Source of the DNA: a virus
Length of the DNA stretch: 44,122 nt
Reading direction: 5' to 3' (one strand)
Virus record (IMG/VR): IMGVR_UViG_3300047557_002041
Location: 1 to 44,122 of that record
Position numbers and translations under genes: made by a program. The notes under the pieces are model-generated. The model did no database searches, was not told where the DNA came from, and saw only the letters and a program-made list of their open reading frames with translations. Below, one piece after another: positions 5,806 through 13,870 of this stretch. Every line of letters begins with the position of its first letter. Position 1 is the stretch's first letter.

Positions 5806-8723
5806 TGGCTGAGATTCGTAAGTTAAGCGCGTTGGTGCGCCAAGAAGCGTCGCTTGCGGATGTGGTCTTAGAGTGCGCCTCAGGAAAGTTCCCCGGCCTC
5901 ACTGCCGATAGCGCCGCAGGTAAGTTTGTAGGCAACCACGGCACTCATACGGGTGGAGATGGCGCTTGTGTCCTAGATTTAAACACGCAGCGCTGGGTAT
6001 GCCACAAGTGCCGTCAAGAAGGTAACGAGATCTGGCAGGGTGATGTCATTGCGTGGGTCCAATCCACTCAGTTTGACGGAGACCGTACCCGCTACCGCGA
6101 CGCCATTGACTGGCTGTGCGATTACTACCACATCGAAAAGACGATGAACCCTGCCGATAAGGCAGAGTACGATGTCTTTGAATCGTTATCAGAGCTTACC
6201 GAGTTCTGGCACGAGCGTTTAATTGCGTTGCCTGAGCGCCTCGATTGGATTGAGGAAAAGTGGGGCTTAACCAAACAGACGGTTAGCGAACTAAAGCTGG
6301 GGTTCTGTGATGAGATACCAAAGGGCATGGAACAAGGAACGTTGATCAATGCCGGTGTGGTCGATTTTCACTACAACCAACCCTTAGCCAATCGGATTAT
6401 CTGGCCGTATTTTCAGTACGGGCAGGTGGTCTATATGTCCGGCCGACTTCCGTACGATACGGCCGACAAGACGACCCCTAAGTACACCAACCTATATAAG
6501 ACGGATTACGTCCGCCCCACCCTTTACAACTTTGATAACGCCTACGGATATGATCGCAAGCATCGGGACGAGACACTTGCCGGGGTAGCTAAGACCAAGT
6601 GGCCCCTTATCTTTACCGAAGGGTTGCCCGATGCCGCAGCAGCACATCAATTTGGCTTACGGGCCGTAGCCCCCGGAGGGGCTTCCTCCTTTTCTGCGGC
6701 CATGCAAGCTGATACAAAAGTACTATTGGATCGGTGTGACGATTGCTTCAAGTACATTGTGTTTGATAGCGACAAAGCTGGGCAGCGTGGTTCGCGGGCA
6801 CTTGCGCAGAACTTGGCCGTGTTAGGTACCGACGCCATTATTGCCGATTTGCCTTCTAAGGAAGGTGAGAAGCTAGACCTTGCCGACTACTTACGCACCA
6901 CCACCCCCGAAGAGCTGTTCAATTACTTTTTGCAATTTAGTAACCCCACAACAGGGGAGCAAAACACCTTAGCCGCTTCTTTAATTCGGGAGATGTCTGC
7001 GACATCTGAAACTCGCCAGTTTAAAGAAGTGATGGAGGTATTGACGTTTCTACCTCACTCCAAGCAAGAACGTTACCTCAGTCTGCTGGCTGATAAAACG
7101 AAGTCGAATAAGTCGGCGCTTAAAAAGGAGATGGTGGAGGTCCAGAAAAAGGCGAAGACCACCAAGCTGCGTATTATTGAGGACTACGAGCGTAACCCGT
7201 TCTACGCCCAAGACTTTAGTTATGACGAAGTGACTAAGGTCTGGCGGGCGTACCGTTGCCTTCACGTCCCGTTTGAGGAGACTATTACTCAAGGTGTTGA
7301 GGAGACGACCTATACAGTGCGTAAGCCGGTGCTTATCACCATGGCAATGTACAAGGACGGTAACTTTGCTATTGAAAAGACCGAAGTTATGAACCTAGAC
7401 ACTATGACCGATGACCAGAAAACGAGGATCCCTCACGAACGGATCACGACCAAAGAATCAAATCGCTGGTCAATGAAGCGGCAGCATGTGTACTCGTACC
7501 AACAGTTTCAGGAAAAAGGTGGGCGGATTGAGATAGATCCGGGGAGGCTTTATGACGATATATTGGCGGAGCTTAAGCGCTATGTGTGGATGCCGGACGA
7601 ACAAGAGTTCGTACCGCTGGCACTATATATCATGTACACCTACATTTATATGGGCTTTTCGTCCTGTCCGTATATCCATCTACGTGGGCAGCCCGGCACA
7701 GGTAAGTCCACAACAGGAAGGATCATTGATTACTTGGGCTTCTATTCGATACCATCGGGAAGTACAACAGAGGCTGCCCTTTTCCGCTCGGCTCATGCTG
7801 GACGTGGATTGTTCGTTTTCGAAGAAGCAGAGAAGCTTAATAATCCACAAGATGGGACAACTGCGGCAGCCATCGTTGCACTCTGCAATGTCGGATACAC
7901 CAACGATGACAGCGCGTACGCTATCCGTTGCAACACGAACGACTACGGCGAACAAGACTACTTCTTCGTGTACGGGCCAAAGGTATTTGTTTCCACTAAA
8001 GGTTTGAAGAATACCTTATCGGAACGCTCTATCGTCTTTGAGTTTAGTAAAGGTAACGAGAAGAATATTAACCTCAATTACCGTGATTTCTTGGATGACC
8101 TAGACACACGGCAAGGCGAGCTGCAAGAGATTCGGGACAGGCTGCATGTGTGGTCCCTGACACGGTTCCGCGCCGTCCGAGAAGTGTTTGACGAGCTTCG
8201 CGATTCCTTCTTTTGTGAAGGCATGACACCACGGACAAAGCAAATCTGGATGCCTTTATTTGCTCTAGCTCGCTACGTTGGTGAGGCTAAGGGCACCGAC
8301 CTACTGACGCCGCTCATTGACCTTTCTATGAAGAAAATGAAACGCGCGCAGATTGTCGCTAACCAGTCCGACTTTGCTGTGACTGTACTTACGGCTTTGT
8401 ACGAATTGTACAAAGACAACCCTGAGACGGCTGGGGTGCACACTGTCGACGACGTAGAGTACCTGAACGGGTCTAAGGCTTCTACCCAAATCCAACTGTA
8501 CTTGAACAAAGAACAGGAATGGAAGGAAGGGTTCAACAGACTACAGGCTACGTTCATCGTAGAAGGACTGCGTAAAGCAGGGGCTATAGACAAGATGGCG
8601 AAGCCAGAGCGCCGAATGATTGGAGGTGAGCGAGTTCGTGTCTATCGGTTCGATGGAGAAGCTCTTGGAACGTATATAACGACTATCAATGCGGGTTTAG
8701 AGGAAGGTGAGGGCGATGCCTAA
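5805..8723 (+). CDS. Primase-helicase fusion (zinc finger, TOPRIM, AAA/SF3-like)
   Basis: 972 residues. A zinc-binding region lies near residues 40-72 (C, then CHKC). The TOPRIM fold is at about 265-350, with the catalytic Glu in FTEGLPDAAAA and the acidic pair in VFDSDKAG. The C-terminal ATPase has Walker A GQPGTGKST near 627 and Walker B LFVFEEAE near 670. It would both prime and unwind at the fork. This layout resembles T7 gp4 in logic, but the ATPase looks more like the SF3/AAA type of primase-helicases than RecA-like gp4. It lies between a helicase and the polymerase in one operon. Confidence 0.92.
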   Translation: MAEIRKLSALVRQEASLADVVLECASGKFPGLTADSAAGKFVGNHGTHTGGDGACVLDLNTQRWVCHKCRQEGNEIWQGDVIAWVQSTQFDGDRTRYRDAIDWLCDYYHIEKTMNPADKAEYDVFESLSELTEFWHERLIALPERLDWIEEKWGLTKQTVSELKLGFCDEIPKGMEQGTLINAGVVDFHYNQPLANRIIWPYFQYGQVVYMSGRLPYDTADKTTPKYTNLYKTDYVRPTLYNFDNAYGYDRKHRDETLAGVAKTKWPLIFTEGLPDAAAAHQFGLRAVAPGGASSFSAAMQADTKVLLDRCDDCFKYIVFDSDKAGQRGSRALAQNLAVLGTDAIIADLPSKEGEKLDLADYLRTTTPEELFNYFLQFSNPTTGEQNTLAASLIREMSATSETRQFKEVMEVLTFLPHSKQERYLSLLADKTKSNKSALKKEMVEVQKKAKTTKLRIIEDYERNPFYAQDFSYDEVTKVWRAYRCLHVPFEETITQGVEETTYTVRKPVLITMAMYKDGNFAIEKTEVMNLDTMTDDQKTRIPHERITTKESNRWSMKRQHVYSYQQFQEKGGRIEIDPGRLYDDILAELKRYVWMPDEQEFVPLALYIMYTYIYMGFSSCPYIHLRGQPGTGKSTTGRIIDYLGFYSIPSGSTTEAALFRSAHAGRGLFVFEEAEKLNNPQDGTTAAAIVALCNVGYTNDDSAYAIRCNTNDYGEQDYFFVYGPKVFVSTKGLKNTLSERSIVFEFSKGNEKNINLNYRDFLDDLDTRQGELQEIRDRLHVWSLTRFRAVREVFDELRDSFFCEGMTPRTKQIWMPLFALARYVGEAKGTDLLTPLIDLSMKKMKRAQIVANQSDFAVTVLTALYELYKDNPETAGVHTVDDVEYLNGSKASTQIQLYLNKEQEWKEGFNRLQATFIVEGLRKAGAIDKMAKPERRMIGGERVRVYRFDGEALGTYITTINAGLEEGEGDA

Positions 8724-10824
8724 GGTAACAATTTTAGAAGATATGTCCGAGGATGCGCAAGCTAAGGCGTTTGCGTTCTGTGATATGGTGCTTGCCAATT
8801 CTAGTCGGATGGTGGCGTGCGACACCGAGACAATGGGGAAGCAGTGGTACCAGATTGACCAGAAGATCCGCGCTTCGACAGATGCGCAGGAGATTAAAAA
8901 GTTAAAGAAGGAACAGGCGGCGTGCAGTAAAGAAGCGTTGTCACCCAGAACCAATTACCTCGCCTGTTTGCAGATAGGGGCGTCTAATTACGACGCCTTG
9001 GTTATTGTGACTAAGGGGGACGGTGAGGCGTTAGCAAAGACTGTAATGCGCAAGTTGATGGGTAACGGGCTTACATGGGTACTCCATAACGCCAAGTTCG
9101 ACCTTACCCAGTTCTTACACCACTGGGAACTTTCATTCCTAGACGAACACGTCCACGACACAATGGTGTGTGAATCCCTTATTATTGGCAACCGCGCCGC
9201 AATGAGCGTTTCGTTAAAAGATACAATGCCGCGTTACCGTATCGACGAGGAGTTTGTAAAGAACGACATTGGGGCAGCGGTGTCTAACTGGTGGGATGGG
9301 CTGACTAAAGAGCAGATTGCCTACGCCTCTAAAGATGTAATGGCGCTGTGCGACTTGGCCAAGCAGCAAAAAGAGATTATGGCGAACAACCAGCAGCTAC
9401 GGCTACGCCAATTAGAGTGCCGTTTAGTAGCGCCATTAACCCACATCGAGCAAGTCGGCCTTCACTTTGACGAAGCGAAGCTCAAGCGCTTTCTGTGCGA
9501 AGGTAAGATGGTAGCGGCTAAGTTCAAGGAACAGGCTTTTGAGGTCTTTGACGGTTGTAACCTGCTCTCTTCTCAGCAGGTACTGGCTAAGATTCAATCC
9601 CACTACGGAGTTACACCCGTAACTCGTAAGTTTGATGCTAAGACCGGCACCTTTGTGGATGAGCCTTCGTCCGATAAGTGGGCTTTGTTAGCGGCTGGAA
9701 TCCATCGAGAACCCGCTATAGCCGCTTTACTTCATTATAAAGAGCTGATGGGGCAGTTTAAGTTGGCGGAGACGTGGCTTGCTGCCAACCCATTACACAT
9801 TAGTTTTTTCCAAGTGCCTATGCGCGACGATGCGGGTGACGCTGGAGGGGCTAGGTCCGGGCGAATGTCCGCCTCTCCTCGACTACAGAACGTCCCCAAC
9901 TTTATGAAGCAGTTTGTAGTAGCCCCCGACGGGTGGTGCATCCTATCTTCTGACTACGCTGGGATTGAATTGCGTATTATCGCAGCTCTGTCTGGTGACG
10001 AGCGGATGCTTAAGGCGTTCCGTGAAGATATCTCGCTTCACAAGATGACGTGTGAATGGGCGTTAAATGTCCCCTACGCTGAGGTGAATAAGAAGGCGCC
10101 GTACTATACGGTGTCTAAAAACATCAACTTTGGTTTACCGTATGGGATGAAACCAAACAAGCTAAGGTTTCAGATCCTCAAAGGGACGAATGGGGATGTG
10201 CACATTACTGAGGATGAGGCCAAGGCGTATCACGAACTGTACTACGTCAACCACCCCAGCATTGGGCCGTGGCAGACACGGATGTTCTGGGACGCGTGCA
10301 CCAAAGGGTATACGGAGACACGGGCGGGCAGGCGCAGGTACTATAACGAAGCCGACCGCCCCGTAATGAATAAGATGTACGGGCGCCTATCTGACCCTCA
10401 AGGCGGCTTTGTTGATGAGAATTTTAACCCCATGGCCAGTTACCGCGCGGCGGACTGGCGGTGGCGTAACATTGCGTACAACACCCCTGTACAAGGAACA
10501 GGGGCCGACGGTCTAAAACAGGCGCTCGGTATGCTAGTACGTGAGTTAGACCCTTCACGAGCCAAGGTATTTGGAACGGTGCACGATAGTATTGACACCT
10601 TAGTCCGCTTAGATAGTGTTGATTATGCTTTAGATGTGCAGCACCAATGTATGGTGGACGGCATGACCATGTTTGTACCAGAAGTTCCGATTGAAGTGGA
10701 GCACACCGTTGGGCGCTGTTGGGCATCCCCGCCTGTTGATATAAAGACAGATAATTACGGGCTCTGGCAGGAGGACGATCTACAAAAACTCATCCTGCCC
10801 ACAAGTATGCGGCAACCCGTGTAA
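8716..10824 (+). CDS. Family A DNA polymerase with 3'-5' exonuclease
   Basis: 702 residues from ATG 8716, chosen over GTG 8707 because AGGAAGG is correctly spaced for it. The DEDDy exonuclease is complete: CDTET near 35, HNAKFD near 124, YASKD near 203. Polymerase motif A is SDYAGIELR near 412; motif B is KNINFGLPYG near 467 (Phe at the sugar-discriminating site); motif C is VHDS near 621, where most relatives have VHDE. No 5'-3' nuclease domain. It is the replicative polymerase. The start overlaps the primase gene by 8 bases, and the 3' end overlaps the antisense gene below by 45 bases. Confidence 0.95.
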   Translation: MPKVTILEDMSEDAQAKAFAFCDMVLANSSRMVACDTETMGKQWYQIDQKIRASTDAQEIKKLKKEQAACSKEALSPRTNYLACLQIGASNYDALVIVTKGDGEALAKTVMRKLMGNGLTWVLHNAKFDLTQFLHHWELSFLDEHVHDTMVCESLIIGNRAAMSVSLKDTMPRYRIDEEFVKNDIGAAVSNWWDGLTKEQIAYASKDVMALCDLAKQQKEIMANNQQLRLRQLECRLVAPLTHIEQVGLHFDEAKLKRFLCEGKMVAAKFKEQAFEVFDGCNLLSSQQVLAKIQSHYGVTPVTRKFDAKTGTFVDEPSSDKWALLAAGIHREPAIAALLHYKELMGQFKLAETWLAANPLHISFFQVPMRDDAGDAGGARSGRMSASPRLQNVPNFMKQFVVAPDGWCILSSDYAGIELRIIAALSGDERMLKAFREDISLHKMTCEWALNVPYAEVNKKAPYYTVSKNINFGLPYGMKPNKLRFQILKGTNGDVHITEDEAKAYHELYYVNHPSIGPWQTRMFWDACTKGYTETRAGRRRYYNEADRPVMNKMYGRLSDPQGGFVDENFNPMASYRAADWRWRNIAYNTPVQGTGADGLKQALGMLVRELDPSRAKVFGTVHDSIDTLVRLDSVDYALDVQHQCMVDGMTMFVPEVPIEVEHTVGRCWASPPVDIKTDNYGLWQEDDLQKLILPTSMRQPV

Positions 10825-11166
10825 GTACCGTATATGTGGTCCTTCTGGTTTAAATGGCAACCGGAAGGACAACATATACGGGTTGGGGAAGCAGTACCAC
10901 ACACCAATCAATTCTGTATGCACCACTACGAAACAATCCACCTCTTTACGCGTATACTTTTTGTGCCTTGTGTAAAATCGGAATGTTCTTCCCCGTTCAT
11001 CCAACGATGCACTTCCTTTAACTTGTACTTTCCAGCACACCCCATCTTTCTCAGCAATTAAATCGTACGGTAAATGATTCCCAAAAGGTGTGGCGACACT
11101 GTACCCGTTATTTAATAGGTACCTCATTGCTAATAATTCGCACCGAACTCCAATATCTGCTGACAA
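10780..11166 (-). CDS. PD-(D/E)XK nuclease-like protein, antisense insertion
   Basis: 128 residues on the opposite strand to its neighbours, starting at TTG 11166 with ATAGGAG well placed upstream. The segment ELLAMRYLLNNGYSVATP, then YDLIAEKDG and WKVQVKGS, matches the helix-strand-D-QVK core of small PD-(D/E)XK endonucleases such as Holliday resolvase-like or group I homing types. It overlaps the 3' end of the polymerase gene by 45 bases and has its own upstream region, like a mobile passenger (moron) or free-standing homing nuclease. No target is known. Confidence 0.75.
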   Translation of the reverse strand: MSADIGVRCELLAMRYLLNNGYSVATPFGNHLPYDLIAEKDGVCWKVQVKGSASLDERGRTFRFYTRHKKYTRKEVDCFVVVHTELIGVWYCFPNPYMLSFRLPFKPEGPHIRYLHGLPHTCGQDEFL

Positions 11167-11178
11167 AGTAGCTCCTAT

Positions 11179-11191
11179 GCACTATTAGTGC
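11179..11191. promoter_or_regulatory. Inverted repeat upstream of the antisense nuclease gene
   Basis: GCACTATTAGTGC is a perfect inverted repeat of 6-base arms around one base, about 13 bases upstream of the TTG start. It is a possible operator for the minus-strand gene. Confidence 0.35.
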
Positions 11192-11231
11192 TGTTTTAGG
11201 GGGTTAGCGTATCATCTAAGAATCTTTAAGT

Positions 11232-11283
11232 CTTGACTAATATATTACACAAGGCTTGACTAATATATTATACCGTGTATACT
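11232..11283 (+). promoter_or_regulatory. Promoter with twin operator-like repeats before the AbrB-like gene
   Basis: CTTGACTAATATATTA occurs twice, at 11232-11247 and 11255-11270, 23 bp apart (about two helical turns). Each copy contains the palindrome TAATATATTA. The second copy supplies the -35 TTGACT (11256-11261); after a 16-base spacer comes -10 TATACT (11278-11283). A protein bound to the repeats would cover the -35 box. The AbrB-like product of the next gene is the natural candidate autoregulator. Confidence 0.7.
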
Positions 11284-11302
11284 ACAAATCGGAGGTATTA
11301 TA

Positions 11303-11485
11303 ATGGCACGTACTAAAGAATCGTATCGAATTGGACCAACAGGTCAAGTATGGATCCCGCAATGGGCTTGCACCCACTTAAACGTGGCGCGTGGTGAGTC
11401 TATTGTATACCATTACGACCAAGAGACGAATCGTATTTATATTCAGAAAGAAGGCGCGCATGCTGACACGCAACCAACTGATTGA
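11303..11485 (+). CDS. AbrB/MazE-like swapped-hairpin regulator
   Basis: 60 residues with the pattern of the AbrB-type DNA-binding fold: IGPTGQVWIPQWACTHLNVARGESIVYHYDQE, i.e. a strand, G-x-V-x-I-P, a helix and a second hairpin. Proteins of this fold dimerise and bind DNA with the intertwined hairpins. Preceded by CGGAGG. The gene sits directly behind two identical palindromic repeats, suggesting autoregulation of the nucleotide and recombination genes downstream. No toxin partner is visible, so a toxin-antitoxin role is not supported. Confidence 0.75.
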   Translation: MARTKESYRIGPTGQVWIPQWACTHLNVARGESIVYHYDQETNRIYIQKEGAHADTQPTD

Positions 11486-12086
11486 AGCACTGGCCGACGA
11501 ACGCATTGAGATTGTGGGTTGCCCACCTTCTACAAGTCGTAAGTTTAAGGCGTGGTGTGACGCGCATGTGAGCGCCGCTAGTATTGACTTGCCTTTAGGT
11601 CGTTGGTTGTGGTTCTTTGACACACGTCGCTACGCCCCTCAGCGTTTAGGCCAAGCCCTGAACATTGAAATAAGCCCGTATGTCGTAGACCCATCCCGTC
11701 AAGACCACCCGTTTATCCTTGCTGACTTGGTTAAGACCACTGACCAGAACCCGTTTATCCTAGAGTCCGGTGGGTTTGCCATTGGTCATGCAGGCGACGG
11801 CATCAAGTTAGCCAACGATATTGCAGGTCAAGTGTACACACGTTCGACCGCAGAGCGTTGGGGTATTGACGTTTGCAAGTCGTCCGGTCTAATCAAGCCG
11901 GGTTACCACGGCCCTTTGGCGATCGAACTAACCAACCACCTAGGGGCCGGTGTTATTTTAAAGCGGGGTGCACTGTACACCCAAGTAGCGTTTATGTCTG
12001 TTGAACCAGTAAGCACTGAGGGGTGTTCTTACACAACGGGCGACGACTGGAAACCCGAGGACTTGTTACCTAAACCATTGATGTAG
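11460..12086 (+). CDS. dcd: dCTP deaminase / dUTPase-family enzyme
   Basis: 208 residues from ATG 11460, 26 bases inside the AbrB-like gene; earlier in-frame starts would sit deep in that gene. The core shows family motifs: TRSTAERWGI (phosphate-binding R-S motif, R128) and SGLIKPGYHGPLAIELTN (with the Glu at position 156 that activates water in dCTP deaminases). It would convert dCTP to dUTP or dUMP, or hydrolyse dUTP, to supply dTMP or protect phage DNA from uracil. Deaminase versus dUTPase cannot be settled from sequence alone, though the P-G-Y-x-G-x-L-x-x-E pattern favours deaminase. Confidence 0.85.
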   Translation: MLTRNQLIEALADERIEIVGCPPSTSRKFKAWCDAHVSAASIDLPLGRWLWFFDTRRYAPQRLGQALNIEISPYVVDPSRQDHPFILADLVKTTDQNPFILESGGFAIGHAGDGIKLANDIAGQVYTRSTAERWGIDVCKSSGLIKPGYHGPLAIELTNHLGAGVILKRGALYTQVAFMSVEPVSTEGCSYTTGDDWKPEDLLPKPLM

Positions 12087-12097
12087 AGAAAGAAGCC

Positions 12098-13054
12098 ATG
12101 AGACACTCCGCTTCAGCACTAAACACCTTATCCAAGTGTGGGTATAAGTACTACCTTGAAAAGTTCAAGGGTCTTAAAGAACAAGGTAAGCGGTCTTACA
12201 ATATGCTCTTGGGCGATATTGTAGGCACCGCCATCCAGCACGCCGCAGAGGTTCTGCACAAAACCAAGCGCGTGTCGGGCGAAGATATTAAGAATGCTTT
12301 GATACGTTCGTATCAAGAAAACCACACACGCGCAGGTATTACCCCAGAGCTCACCGATCGTATTATTACGCTCATAGCCCGTGGAACAGACCTCGATGTT
12401 ATGGCGGACATTGACCTTCTCTCGTCTGCGATTAACTCGACTCAGTACGAGTTCGTGCCGCCAGCGTTACTAAAAAACGGGCAACCGTCGAAGGATAAGA
12501 AGAAGCCAGCGCTTTCCTACACCGTTATTATTGCCCTAGAAGCCGTGCACTGGTTCTTTGACGAATTCCACGCGCATTACAAAGTGATTCGCGATGCGGA
12601 CGTTGTGGAGGCCGAGAAGGCGTTTGAAGTGCCTATCGGTGTGCCCTACTCGGTACGAGTTAATGATAAGGTCATTGAACAACGGGATACGCTTTCTGGC
12701 CGCTTTGACCTGTACTGTAAGACAGGTGAGGCTGAGGTAGTGTATGAGTTAAAATACACCAACACCGAGTACAAACAAGAGCAAGTCAACCATTTAACGC
12801 AGGTACTGGCCTATGATTACGCCATTAAAGGCGATGTGCATCTGGTGGATATTAAACGGCAGACTGTACTTAAGGCTGTTATTACAGACCCTCTCCGCGA
12901 GATGTTTATCAACCGTACTAACATGGCTCGTTTAATGGTAGACAACCAGATTTTCTTACCAGCCTGCGGCTCTGACCCCTATACAGAGAATTCTATTCTG
13001 TGCGGGTTTAAATGCGGTGGGTGCCCTTATGCAACGAAGGAGTTAGCATGCTAG
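12098..13054 (+). CDS. Cas4/AddB-like PD-(D/E)XK exonuclease with Fe-S cysteines
   Basis: 318 residues. Nuclease core: GRFDLYC near 200, E-x-K in YELKYTNTEY near 218, and a Q-x(6)-Y helix (QVNHLTQVLAYDY). One cysteine at C14 in LSKCGYKYY and a C-terminal set C302, C306, C309, C318 match the split [4Fe-4S] arrangement of Cas4, AddB and RecB-like nucleases. It probably resects or processes DNA ends in recombination. It is followed by RusA and a ferredoxin, a recombination module. The AGAAAGAAG site supports ATG 12098. Confidence 0.88.
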   Translation: MRHSASALNTLSKCGYKYYLEKFKGLKEQGKRSYNMLLGDIVGTAIQHAAEVLHKTKRVSGEDIKNALIRSYQENHTRAGITPELTDRIITLIARGTDLDVMADIDLLSSAINSTQYEFVPPALLKNGQPSKDKKKPALSYTVIIALEAVHWFFDEFHAHYKVIRDADVVEAEKAFEVPIGVPYSVRVNDKVIEQRDTLSGRFDLYCKTGEAEVVYELKYTNTEYKQEQVNHLTQVLAYDYAIKGDVHLVDIKRQTVLKAVITDPLREMFINRTNMARLMVDNQIFLPACGSDPYTENSILCGFKCGGCPYATKELAC

Positions 13055-13473
13055 CTAGTGTCCGATTACCTGTGTTTCCCATACCACCATCGCTTAACGA
13101 GGCGTATGCGGAGGTTAGAGGCCGCAGGCTGCTTACCGATAAGGCGAAGCGGTACAAAGCGAATGTGGCTAATATTATGGACGAGGAGCAGGCTACCGAT
13201 GCTCTCCGCTTTTTCGTACGCGGTCAAGAAGCTGTGGAGATGTACATCCACATCTACCGCTCTAATTGGTACACCAAAGCGGGGAAGCCAAATCGGAACG
13301 CTGGGGATTCGGACAACCGCGTTAAGCTCCTTAAAGACGCTATCTTTAACGCCATTGGCATTGACGATTGCTGCGTGTTCCACGATTCTATCCGTAAGCT
13401 GCCTTGCGCAGAAGGGCAGGAAAAGGTGGTGGTTATTATCACGGAAGTTGTCCCAGAAGTGGATTTGTTCTAA
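13048..13473 (+). CDS. rusA: RusA-like Holliday junction resolvase
   Basis: 141 residues from ATG 13048, which has AAGGAG upstream; the longer frame from 13012 lies inside the nuclease gene. It carries the RusA signature GDSDNRVKLLKDAIFNAIG followed by DD, with acidic metal ligands at about D87, D89 and D106/107 and a conserved Lys near 93. It cuts four-way junctions formed during replication and recombination, and clears branches before packaging. The stop TAA shares a base with the ferredoxin start. Confidence 0.92.
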   Translation: MLASVRLPVFPIPPSLNEAYAEVRGRRLLTDKAKRYKANVANIMDEEQATDALRFFVRGQEAVEMYIHIYRSNWYTKAGKPNRNAGDSDNRVKLLKDAIFNAIGIDDCCVFHDSIRKLPCAEGQEKVVVIITEVVPEVDLF

Positions 13474-13655
13474 TGCGTGTTGAGATAGACCATGCTCAAT
13501 GTATTCTCTGCGGCATCTGCGAAGGTCTATGCCCAGAGGTCTTTAAACAGGATTCAACGGTCGAGATAACCCAAGAACGTATTTCAGAGAACTACGCTCG
13601 TTGCTATGTGGCCTGCGAAGCCTGCCCAATGGAATGTATCAGCTTGCAGAAATAG
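13473..13655 (+). CDS. Small [4Fe-4S]/[3Fe-4S] ferredoxin
   Basis: 60 residues from ATG 13473, overlapping the RusA stop (TAATG). Cysteines at 10, 13, 16 and 20 form C-x2-C-x2-C-x3-C-P, and CP at 51-52 supplies the fourth ligand. C44, C48 and C55 are extra. This matches single-cluster ferredoxins of the Desulfovibrio gigas type, where C20 and a later Cys can form a disulfide. It would carry electrons or supply an Fe-S cluster in the cytoplasm. It is the last gene of the replication operon, behind an Fe-S nuclease; a redox link to that nuclease or to nucleotide metabolism is inference. Confidence 0.9.
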   Translation: MRVEIDHAQCILCGICEGLCPEVFKQDSTVEITQERISENYARCYVACEACPMECISLQK

Positions 13656-13659
13656 CAAA

Positions 13660-13679
13660 GAGCCGTGTTTCCACGGCTC
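13660..13679. terminator. Convergent terminator hairpin
   Basis: GAGCCGTG and CACGGCTC form an 8-bp stem with a TTTC loop, just after the ferredoxin stop and downstream of the last minus-strand gene. Read on the minus strand the loop is GAAA and is followed by a short T-rich stretch. On the plus strand the T tract is poor. It probably ends the late transcript and helps separate the converging operons. Confidence 0.7.
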
Positions 13680-13706
13680 AGAGAGCGAGGGCGGTGCCCC
13701 CTAAGG

Positions 13707-13862
13707 CTATTTTTTCTTTTTAGGCTTTACTTCTTCTACAGGCTCAGGAGCTACTTCTTCTACAGGCTCAGGCTTAACGTCCGCCACCATAGGGTGGCCG
13801 AACACCTGTTTACCCGCTTCGTTGTAAACGTAAACTTCGTTAGGGGAACCGAGACGTGACAT
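13707..13862 (-). CDS. Small Pro-Glu-Lys-tailed protein, 51 aa (last gene of the late operon)
   Basis: The frame starts at ATG 13862 behind a near-perfect AGGAGGT site and encodes MSRLGSPNEVYVYNEAGKQV, a short middle, then two PEPVEEV units and a lysine-rich end (KPKKKK). It is too short for standard length cut-offs, but the ribosome site and position, 8 bases after the previous gene, support it. The N-terminus looks beta-like; the tail is disordered. It may be a minor virion or head-surface protein; function unknown. Confidence 0.75.
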   Translation of the reverse strand: MSRLGSPNEVYVYNEAGKQVFGHPMVADVKPEPVEEVAPEPVEEVKPKKKK

Positions 13863-13870
13863 ATGACCTC

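Noticed and set aside
9735-9941. Minus-strand frames within polymerase, primase and helicase genes
   Set aside because: They lie fully inside well-supported domains, lack ribosome sites and show no family features.
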